7,773 bases of DNA from Gammaproteobacteria bacterium (lineage in GTDB: Bacteria > Pseudomonadota > Gammaproteobacteria > Burkholderiales > Thiobacillaceae): NCBI GenBank assembly GCA_018820745.1, contig JAHJNP010000373.1, positions 1 to 7,773 of the forward strand. Reading direction: 5' to 3'. Shown here one piece after another: positions 1 to 4,939 of the stretch. Position numbers and translations under genes: made by a program. The notes under the pieces are model-generated. The model did no database searches, was not told the DNA's origin, and saw only the letters and a list, made by a program, of their open reading frames with translations. The stretch's first letter is position 1; each line of letters starts with the position of its first letter.

Positions 1-878
1 CCTTTGGCCACCACGCGCGGCGCGCCCATCTTGCCTTCGCTGTATTTGAGCGCGACGGCGTAATGGGTCGGGTTGGTCACCACCACATCGGCAGAGGGGA
101 TCTCGGACATCATGCGGCGACGCGCCACTTCGCGCTGCTGGGCACGGATGTGCGCCTTGAGGTGGGGGTCGCCTTCCGACTCCTTGTTTTCCCGGCGCAG
201 CTCTTCCTTGCTCATCCTCAGCTTTTTGAAGTGACTCCAGAGCTGGTACGGCAGGTCGATCACGACGACGAAAATCATCGTGCCCGAGACTAGCAGGAAC
301 ACCTTGCCGATGAGGTCGCCCATGTGCTGGATGGCGAGCGAGGGCGACTCCAGGCTGAGCGAAAAAATTGCGCCGACATTGGACCAGATCAGCCACACGG
401 CGACTCCGCCCAGCAGGCCGGCCTTGGCCAGCGCCTTGACCAGCTCGATCAGCCCCTGGCTGGAAAACATGCGCTTGATGCCGGAAAACGGGTTCAGGCG
501 ATTGAACTTCGGGGCAAAGGCCTTGGCGCTGAACAGCCAGCCGCGCAGCAGCAGCGGTGTAGCCAGGGTGGCGACCACCACCGCCGCCAGGAAAGGGGAC
601 AACGCCAACGCCGCTTCAAAGAACTGGCTCGACAGCTGCGTCATGACGTACGAGCTGTCGCGGGCGATGCCGGGATTGAACTGCAGGCCGTCGCGCACGA
701 TATGCGACAGGGTCTGGCCGAGGCCGCTGGCCATCGTCCACAGGGTCGCGCCCCCCAGCATCAGGACGACAAAGGTGCCCAGCTCGCGCGACTGCACGAC
801 CTGGCCTTCTTCACGTGCCTTCTCCAGCCGCTGTGGCGAGGCTGGTTCGGTCTTTTCCTGATCGCTTTCTTCAGCCAT
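1..878 (-). CDS. flhB: Flagellar type III secretion protein FlhB, 3' end cut off by the window
   Basis: FlhB is an inner-membrane part of the flagellar export gate; its autocleaved cytoplasmic domain switches export from rod/hook proteins to filament proteins. The window holds the first 292 codons; the family is usually about 350-380 residues, so the C-terminal end lies off the left edge. The start is MAEESDQEKTEPASPQR, a typical charged FlhB N-terminus. Hydrophobic stretches at about 33-52, 88-112, 142-166 and 188-211 give the expected four membrane segments. The charged linker (about 216-260) leads into the autocleavage motif NPTH at residues 269-272 (bases 63-74), at the E. coli position; cleavage falls between N269 and P270. 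The ATG at 878-876 is supported by AGGTG nine bases upstream. It lies 150 bp downstream of motB and is probably driven by its own FlhDC-dependent promoter in that gap. flhA would be the expected next gene, but it is outside the window. Confidence 0.97.
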   Translation of the reverse strand, partial: MAEESDQEKTEPASPQRLEKAREEGQVVQSRELGTFVVLMLGGATLWTMASGLGQTLSHIVRDGLQFNPGIARDSSYVMTQLSSQFFEAALALSPFLAAVVVATLATPLLLRGWLFSAKAFAPKFNRLNPFSGIKRMFSSQGLIELVKALAKAGLLGGVAVWLIWSNVGAIFSLSLESPSLAIQHMGDLIGKVFLLVSGTMIFVVVIDLPYQLWSHFKKLRMSKEELRRENKESEGDPHLKAHIRAQQREVARRRMMSEIPSADVVVTNPTHYAVALKYSEGKMGAPRVVAK

Positions 879-947
879 CCCTGATTTCACCTGTTGGTGG
901 GGGGCCTGCCATCTGCACCAAGCAGAGACGGGCTTTCTTCAGGCTGG

Positions 948-1008
948 ATTATTGGTCATGCCCGGCGCGGGCAATCAAGGGAATAAGCGTGGTTTTGGCC
1001 TGCTATTT
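948..1008 (-). promoter_or_regulatory. Candidate class II flagellar promoter of flhB with FlhDC box
   Basis: Read on the minus strand, the motB-flhB gap contains AAATAGCA (1008-1001), 11 nt, then CGCTTATT (989-982). The E. coli FlhDC box is an inverted repeat with core AAATA(A/G)CG on each arm, separated by about 10-12 nt. The first arm matches 7/8 and the second, inverted, 6/8. The outer AA(C/T)G(C/G) parts of the box are poor. Next come TTGATT (978-973) as a possible -35 and AATAAT (953-948) as a -10 differing from TATAAT at one base, though their 19-nt spacing is long. Transcription would start near 941, about 63 nt before the flhB ATG, putting the box centre near -54, as expected for FlhDC activation. 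The match is by eye against a remembered consensus. Confidence 0.42.
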
Positions 1009-1024
1009 CGCGCCAGGCGGCGCG
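1009..1024 (-). other. Small GC hairpin just after motB
   Basis: CGCGCC and GGCGCG form a 6-bp stem around a 4-nt loop, starting four bases after the motB stop codon. No U-run follows on the minus strand (the next bases are AAAUAGC), so it is not a canonical intrinsic terminator. It could protect the motAB mRNA 3' end or slow read-through into flhB. It abuts the candidate FlhDC box. Confidence 0.3.
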
Positions 1025-1028
1025 CAGG

Positions 1029-1961
1029 TCAGCGCGGTGGTGCGTCGTCTTGAGCGGATTCGCTGCCTGTTTCGTCCGCGTCAGCGACGGTATTGCCGGA
1101 GGCTTGCTGGGTCACCGCTTCTTCGGTGCGCTTGTTCATCACGATGATGCTGATGCGGCGGTTGACCGGGTCGCTCGGCTGGGCTTCCTTGAACGGCACC
1201 GATGCGGCCAGTCCGACCACCCGCAGCATTTTCGCTTCGTCCATGCCACCGGCAATCAGTTCGCGGCGAGACGCATTGGCGCGGTCGGCCGACAATTCCC
1301 AGTTGCTGTAGCCACGTCCCGCATTGCCATACTGAACGCCATCCGTGTGGCCGGAGAGGCTGACACGGTTCTGCACGTCGTTCAGCACCTTGCCGATCTC
1401 GCGCAGGATGATCTTGGTGTAGGGCTGCAGCTCGGCGCTGGCCAGATTGAACATGGGGCGGTTCTGTTCGTCGACGATCTGGATGCGCAGGCCTTCATTG
1501 GTGATGTCGATCAGCAACTGCCGCTTGAATTGCTTCAGGGTGGGGTTGGCCTCGATCGCCTGTTCCAGGCTTTTTTTCAGCTGTTTCAGCTTTTCCGCCT
1601 CACGCCGTTCCAGTTCGGCCTGCGCCGCCTTCAGGTTGTAGGATTTTTTCTCGGCTGGGGTCTCGCCTTTCTTCACCTGCCCGGTCTTGCGCGTGAAGTC
1701 CGTGCCGCCGCCCTTGATGACGCTGGAGCTGTCGCCGCTGCCGGAGCCTCCCTGCATGGCCACTTTGAGCGGTGTCTTGAAATAATCCGCGATGCCTTCG
1801 AGTTCGCCTTTGGTGGTCGAACCCAGCAGCCACATCAGCAGAAAGAACGCCATCATCGCGGTCACAAAGTCGGCATAGGCGATTTTCCACGCGCCACCAT
1901 GGTGGCCGCCTGCCGTCTTCTTGATGCGCTTGACGATGATGGGCGCTTTTTGTTCGCTCAT
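1029..1961 (-). CDS. motB: Flagellar stator protein MotB
   Basis: MotB pairs with MotA to form the proton-conducting stator and anchors it to peptidoglycan. The 310-residue length is close to E. coli MotB (308). The N-terminus is basic and cytoplasmic (PIIVKRIKK at 8-15), followed by one membrane helix at about 28-46. D31, in AYADF, corresponds to the essential proton-binding Asp32 of E. coli. Residues 52-66 (GELEGIADYFKTPLK) match the plug segment that keeps unassembled channels closed. A charged linker at about 95-140 looks helical. The OmpA-like peptidoglycan-binding domain carries HTDG (205-208), SNWELSADRA (219-228) and NRRISI (267-272). The last 25 residues are an acidic, probably disordered tail. 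The ATG is preceded by AAGG at 5 nt. The gene starts 49 nt after motA ends, so the two are almost certainly co-transcribed. The proton-type signature argues against a sodium-driven PomB. Confidence 0.97.
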   Translation of the reverse strand: MSEQKAPIIVKRIKKTAGGHHGGAWKIAYADFVTAMMAFFLLMWLLGSTTKGELEGIADYFKTPLKVAMQGGSGSGDSSSVIKGGGTDFTRKTGQVKKGETPAEKKSYNLKAAQAELERREAEKLKQLKKSLEQAIEANPTLKQFKRQLLIDITNEGLRIQIVDEQNRPMFNLASAELQPYTKIILREIGKVLNDVQNRVSLSGHTDGVQYGNAGRGYSNWELSADRANASRRELIAGGMDEAKMLRVVGLAASVPFKEAQPSDPVNRRISIIVMNKRTEEAVTQQASGNTVADADETGSESAQDDAPPR

Positions 1962-2010
1962 TTATGCCTTATGGGTATGAGGTGATTTTATGCAGACTGG
2001 AGTCGTGAAA

Positions 2011-2871
2011 TCAGCGCGATTTCGCGCCCTTGACGTGCTCCTCCAGCTCGCTGAAGGAAGGTCGCTCGGTCGAGAACAGCACCTTGCGCCCGAACTCGAC
2101 CGCAATCGCCGGCGCATAGCCGTTGATGCTGGCCAGCAGGGTCACCTTGACGCACTGGAACATCTTGGTCGATTCGTGCAGCTTTTGTTCAAGCAGACTG
2201 GAAAGCGGACTGACAAAACCGTAGGCCAGCAGGATGCCGAGGAAGGTGCCGACCAGCGCTGCCGCAATCAGGATGCCCAGTTCTGCCGGGGGGATACCCA
2301 CCGACTCCATCGTGTGAACCACGCCCATCACCGCCGCGACGATACCAAAGGCCGGCAGGCCGTCGCCAAGCTTGGCGATGCAATGCACAGGCACCTCGCC
2401 TTCGTGATGATGGGTTTCGATTTCATTGTCCATCAGGTTTTCGATTTCAAAGGCATTCATGCTGCCGCTCACCATCAGCCGCAGATAGTCGGTGAGGAAT
2501 TCGACGATGTGGTGATCGGCCATCACCGTCGGATATTTCGTGAACAGCGGGCTGTTCTCGGGCGAATCAACGTCGGCCTCCACCGACATCAGCCCTTCCT
2601 TGCGGATTTTGGTAAGCAGTTCGTACAGCAGCGCCATCATGTCCATGTACGACGCACGCGTGTATTTCGATCCCTTGAGCAAAGTGGGCAGCGCCTTCAG
2701 GGTCGCCTTGAGGGCCTTGCTGTTGTTGCCGACGAAGAACGCACCTAGTGCGCCGCCGCCGATCATCAGTAATTCCACCGGCTGCCACAGCGAGGCAATG
2801 TGCCCGCCAGCCAGCGCGAAGCCGCCGAAGACTGATATCAAAATGACAATATACCCAACAATGACTAGCAC
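2011..2871 (-). CDS. motA: Flagellar stator protein MotA (proton type)
   Basis: MotA forms the five-subunit ring around the MotB dimer and pushes on FliG to turn the rotor. At 286 residues it is the long E. coli type (295). Membrane helices are expected at about 2-21, 31-49, 171-191 and 201-222, with a large cytoplasmic loop at 50-170. All four classical functional residues sit at E. coli numbering: R90 and E98 (FliG contact, in KIRKEGLMSVEAD) and P173 and P222 (conformational coupling, in GDGLPAF and FVSPLSS). The start is GTG at 2871-2869, not ATG; it gives MLVIVGYIVI, which aligns with the E. coli N-terminus, and AGGAA lies nine bases upstream. It begins 158 nt after the methyltransferase gene ends and probably has its own FliA-type promoter. 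It is co-transcribed with motB. Confidence 0.98.
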   Translation of the reverse strand: MLVIVGYIVILISVFGGFALAGGHIASLWQPVELLMIGGGALGAFFVGNNSKALKATLKALPTLLKGSKYTRASYMDMMALLYELLTKIRKEGLMSVEADVDSPENSPLFTKYPTVMADHHIVEFLTDYLRLMVSGSMNAFEIENLMDNEIETHHHEGEVPVHCIAKLGDGLPAFGIVAAVMGVVHTMESVGIPPAELGILIAAALVGTFLGILLAYGFVSPLSSLLEQKLHESTKMFQCVKVTLLASINGYAPAIAVEFGRKVLFSTERPSFSELEEHVKGAKSR

Positions 2872-2896
2872 GACTGTCAGTTCCTTTTATCGAATT

Positions 2897-2953
2897 ACCG
2901 GGCGAAAGCGGTCGCGCCCTGCCCCGGTTTTTTTCAGCACTATAAGCCGGGGC
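2897..2953 (-). other. Competing inverted repeats in the motA leader
   Basis: If the motA transcript starts near 2959, its leader contains GCCCCGG (2953-2947) that can pair with CCGGGGC (2927-2921), a 7-bp GC stem with a 19-nt A-rich loop. A second stem pairs GGGCG (2919-2915) with CGCCC (2904-2900). The same ACCGGG (2928-2923) can instead pair with CCCGGT (2902-2897), which would break both stems. The Shine-Dalgarno region (2888-2881) follows directly. The layout allows alternative folds, but nothing shows that it is regulatory. Confidence 0.3.
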
Positions 2954-2965
2954 TCTCAACATGAA

Positions 2966-2992
2966 GATTCGACCCGATCGAAGAAAACTTGA
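2966..2992 (-). promoter_or_regulatory. Candidate sigma-28 (FliA) promoter for motAB
   Basis: On the minus strand TCAAGTTT (2992-2985) is followed by 11 nt and GTCGAATC (2973-2966). The enterobacterial FliA consensus is TAAAGTTT-N11-GCCGATAA. The -35 matches 7/8 with the correct spacing; the -10 matches only 4/8 (G, C, G, A). Transcription would begin near 2959, leaving a leader of about 88 nt before the motA GTG. motAB is FliA-dependent in E. coli, so the position is biologically sensible. The weak -10 keeps confidence moderate. Confidence 0.45.
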
Positions 2993-3029
2993 TGGTGCAG
3001 CATGAGTATTTCCACCTGGCACCCCCCCC

Positions 3030-3791
3030 TTACATCCGCCACGCATACAAGGTATGCCGTGCGCCTTCGGCCAGCGTCAGCACGTGATCCGGCGGTCGGG
3101 TGCCGACCGCGAACGACAGGCTGATGAACAGACTGCCGCTGCGCATCTGGGCCTGCGCCTGCAGCCACAGGGCAGGCATGGCCGCAGGCGAGAGAAAGGC
3201 AAACACCACATCGAAATCGGCCAGGTCGAGGGTCGCGTAATCGCGCCGCATGAAGCGCACCCGGCTGCGGTTGAAGCCGGCGCGCAGACGGCTGATGAGC
3301 CAGGGGGCCGGGGCCGTCTCAGTGCCGTAAAAGCGGCCCTGCGGAAAACGCGGCGCCAGATACAAGGGCACGCCACCCAGGCCGCTGCCGAGGTCGATGA
3401 AACGGAATGCCTGCGTCTCGGGCAACAAGGATGCCACGGCCTGCCAGGCTTTGCGGTCGGACAGATACAAGGGCACCCGGGTGCGGAAGCTGCTCCAGTA
3501 GAACAGCACCAGCAACAGGAACGCAGCCAGATAGCTCCAGGTGGGCACGCTTGCCTGTCGGGCCAGAAGGATGACGGGCAAGAAGCCGAAATGCAGGGGG
3601 GGCCACCAGGCCGGTTGCCGCCAGAAATGACTCAGCCCGGCGGCAATCGCCCCCTGGGTGAGGACGAGTTGCCACAGGGCGGGCGGATACGAAAAAGGGA
3701 TTTGCAGCAGAGGGTTCAGCAATGCGGCCAGCAGCAAGGCAAGGCACTGGATGACGAGCGACTGAAGGCTGACCGGCAGGCGCGTCATCAC
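3030..3791 (-). CDS. Membrane-anchored class I SAM-dependent methyltransferase, target unknown
   Basis: 253 residues. The N-terminal 100 residues hold about four hydrophobic helices (about 8-30, 39-55, 66-78, 84-99), followed by a cytosolic Rossmann-type methyltransferase domain. SAM-binding motif I is FIDLGSGLGG at 131-140. The acidic strand-2 motif is YGTETAP (155-161, E158). A motif IV-like strand is DFDVVFAFLSP (192-202). The VPLYLS segment just before the domain and the closing HTLYAW recall the FAM173-type lysine methyltransferases, which also have a membrane anchor; that is a resemblance from memory, not an alignment. The gene starts 19 nt after the flhC stop, so it is probably translated with flhDC. 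The start is GTG (3791) or the adjacent ATG (3788); neither has a clear Shine-Dalgarno, and both lie in a small hairpin. Context suggests a link to motility or the membrane, but substrate and role are unknown. Confidence 0.85.
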   Translation of the reverse strand: MMTRLPVSLQSLVIQCLALLLAALLNPLLQIPFSYPPALWQLVLTQGAIAAGLSHFWRQPAWWPPLHFGFLPVILLARQASVPTWSYLAAFLLLVLFYWSSFRTRVPLYLSDRKAWQAVASLLPETQAFRFIDLGSGLGGVPLYLAPRFPQGRFYGTETAPAPWLISRLRAGFNRSRVRFMRRDYATLDLADFDVVFAFLSPAAMPALWLQAQAQMRSGSLFISLSFAVGTRPPDHVLTLAEGARHTLYAWRM

Positions 3792-3799
3792 CGGATGAC
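3784..3799 (-). promoter_or_regulatory. Hairpin over the methyltransferase start codon
   Basis: GTCATC (3799-3794), a CGGT loop and GATGAC (3789-3784) form a perfect 6-bp stem on the minus strand. The GTG start straddles the loop and the stem, and the ATG start is inside the stem. The stem begins 11 nt after the flhC stop codon, so a ribosome finishing flhC would cover and open it. With no Shine-Dalgarno visible, this supports translational coupling to flhC. Confidence 0.4.
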
Positions 3800-3810
3800 C
3801 GGGAAATTTG

Positions 3811-4362
3811 TCAGGCGGCGGTCAGTTCGAGCTGGGCTGCGGCCTTGGCCTTGCGGGTTTTTCCGGCGCGCGCAGGCACGTTGCACAGGCCGCACACATA
3901 CTGGTCATGCAGGTCGTCCGGGTGCACCACAAAGTGGCCACCGCAGCCGCTGCAGACGGCGGTTTCGAGCATGCGGCTTTCGAAAAAACGGTTCAGGGTC
4001 CAGGCGCGGGTGAAGCTCAACACGCCTTCGATCTGGTTGGTGTGCAGATATTCCTGATACAGGCGGTAGCTTTTGAGCACCGCTTCGATGCCGCTGCAAT
4101 CGCTGTTCCTGGTGATATAGCGGTGAATGTTGACGAACAGCGAGGAATGGACGTTGGGCAGCCAGGTCAGGAACCAGTCGGTCGAAAACGGCAGCATGCC
4201 CTTGGGCGGCGAGACGCCTTTGACTTCCTTGTAGAGCTTGAGCAAGCGCTCGCGCGACAACGTGGTCTCGGATTCCAGCACCTGCGGGCGGGCGCCGAGT
4301 TCGATCAGTTCGATCGCCAGTTGGGTGTCGCGCATTTCGGTCAGCAGACTTTTCTTGCTCAT
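3811..4362 (-). CDS. flhC: Flagellar transcriptional activator FlhC
   Basis: FlhC joins FlhD in the FlhD4C2 complex that activates class II flagellar promoters; FlhC supplies most of the DNA contact. The protein is 183 residues (E. coli 192). Its zinc site is intact: C137 and C140 (CSGC) with C157 and C160 (CGLC), all at E. coli numbering. Other recognisable family stretches are AIELIELGARPQVL (16-29), PPKGMLPFSTDWF (52-64) and the hydrophobic, aromatic block at about 97-128. The C-terminal tail after C160 is basic, then Ala-rich. The ATG at 4362 has GAGG ten bases upstream and follows flhD by 36 nt. FlhC and FlhD are normally made from one mRNA, and the spacing agrees. A candidate FlhDC binding site lies upstream of flhB in this same window. 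Confidence 0.97.
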   Translation of the reverse strand: MSKKSLLTEMRDTQLAIELIELGARPQVLESETTLSRERLLKLYKEVKGVSPPKGMLPFSTDWFLTWLPNVHSSLFVNIHRYITRNSDCSGIEAVLKSYRLYQEYLHTNQIEGVLSFTRAWTLNRFFESRMLETAVCSGCGGHFVVHPDDLHDQYVCGLCNVPARAGKTRKAKAAAQLELTAA

Positions 4363-4398
4363 TCAGACACGCCCTCTTTTATTTATTGTTCGACGGAA

Positions 4399-4716
4399 TC
4401 AGGCAAAGGCTGCCACAGCCTGCCCCGCCATCAGGATGGCGGCGTGGGACTGCGCCATGGTGCGATCCTTGGTGTAGTTGGTCAGCATGTTGAGCACCAT
4501 GCCGTCGTCGAAGCGGAAGCGCGACACCATCATGCCGGATGCGGCAAGCTTGAGAATTTGTGCGGGAGTCAGTGCCTCGATCAACTCGGCGACGTCCTGG
4601 CTGATGCCCAGACGAAAGACGGCAGTCGCCTTGTCGTGCTGGATCATGCTCTGCGCCAGCATCAGGTAGTTGAGATTGACATCGCGCATTTCGTCCAGCA
4701 TTTCGTCCAGTTTCAT
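4399..4716 (-). CDS. flhD: Flagellar transcriptional activator FlhD
   Basis: FlhD is the partner of FlhC in the master regulator of flagellar genes. I place the start at the ATG at 4716-4714, giving 105 residues: AAGGA lies 7-8 bases upstream, and from this start the first 70 residues align without gaps to E. coli FlhD (RDVNLNYLMLAQ at 11-22, DKATAVFRLGI at 28-38, FRFD at 67-70). An in-frame GTG at 4755 would add 13 Lys/Ser-rich residues but has no ribosome site. Position 65, a cysteine in E. coli FlhD that makes the inter-subunit disulfide in the crystal structure, is serine here. The C-terminus is shorter than in E. coli (116-119), ending GQAVAAFA. Upstream lies a FliA-like promoter (4806-4780). 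Confidence 0.95.
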   Translation of the reverse strand: MKLDEMLDEMRDVNLNYLMLAQSMIQHDKATAVFRLGISQDVAELIEALTPAQILKLAASGMMVSRFRFDDGMVLNMLTNYTKDRTMAQSHAAILMAGQAVAAFA

Positions 4717-4779
4717 TTGCCTGTCCTTCTTCGTTGAACTTTTTTTCGATTTCACACTTAAGTCAGCGTGGTGAATTCG

Positions 4780-4806
4780 TTATCGGATGACACCCGAGAA
4801 AGTTAA
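4780..4806 (-). promoter_or_regulatory. FliA (sigma-28)-like promoter upstream of flhDC
   Basis: On the minus strand TTAACTTT (4806-4799), exactly 11 nt, then TCCGATAA (4787-4780). Against TAAAGTTT-N11-GCCGATAA the -35 matches 6/8 and the -10 matches 7/8, including the CGATAA core. Transcription would start near 4773, giving a leader of about 57 nt before the flhD ATG. A sigma-70 reading of the same bases is possible (TTAACT, 16 nt, GATAAC; 4/6 each) but is poorer. I found no better sigma-70 promoter in the gap between manC and flhD. Confidence 0.5.
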
Positions 4807-4894
4807 CGTGGACTAGCGCTGTATTCGAAGTCAGATATTGCCAACTTGTTTTGTAGGCCTTTGTCTTACAAAATTACGCATATCGAAGCACGTG

Positions 4895-4918
4895 CTGTCA
4901 TTGCGCGCGCAATGACAG
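4895..4918. repeat. Perfect 24-bp palindrome between manC and flhD
   Basis: CTGTCATTGCGC is followed at once by its exact reverse complement. It overlaps at one end a 10-bp palindrome, AGCACGTGCT (4887-4896). It begins 21 nt after the manC stop codon. In RNA it would form a strong hairpin of about 10 bp with a GCGC loop, so it may end or stabilise the manC transcript. No T-run follows on either strand, which argues against a standard intrinsic terminator. It lies about 90 bp upstream of the flhDC promoter candidate, so an operator for a dimeric regulator is the alternative. The GTCATTGCG core also resembles dispersed intergenic repeats of proteobacteria; one window cannot settle this. Confidence 0.6.
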
Positions 4919-4939
4919 ACATAGGAAGAGGAAGGCGCC

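Noticed and set aside
1000..1018. Sigma-54-like CTGGCGCG...GC upstream of flhB
   Set aside because: The GG and GC elements are 9 nt apart instead of the strict 10, and the TTGC element is absent; an FlhDC box explains the same bases better.
1050..1985. Long plus-strand ORF (311 aa) opposite motB
   Set aside because: It is the antisense shadow of motB in GC-rich DNA; the product is His/Arg/Gln-rich with no family signature, while the minus-strand frame is clearly MotB.
2897..2934. Hairpin plus seven T on the plus strand, resembling an intrinsic terminator
   Set aside because: No plus-strand gene exists to terminate, and on the minus strand the A-run sits in the loop rather than as a U-tail after the stem.
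3022..3029. Run of eight G (minus strand), considered as a phase-variation tract
   Set aside because: It follows the methyltransferase stop codon directly, so slippage would not change any reading frame; it also lies upstream of the proposed motA promoter rather than within it.
3054..4013. Plus-strand ORF (319 aa) opposite the methyltransferase and flhC
   Set aside because: It spans two minus-strand genes and their junction and has low-complexity Gly/Arg/Gln/His composition, as expected of an antisense frame.
3808..4737. Plus-strand ORF (309 aa) opposite flhC and flhD
   Set aside because: It covers two well-identified minus-strand genes and has no recognisable domain.
4717..4755. 13-residue N-terminal extension of FlhD from a GTG
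   Set aside because: There is no ribosome site upstream of the GTG; the ATG at 4716 has a good one and matches the E. coli FlhD start residue for residue.
4738..4757. CRP-like TGTGA half-site upstream of flhD
   Set aside because: Only one half-site is present, with no TCACA arm six bases away, and it lies downstream of the proposed transcription start.
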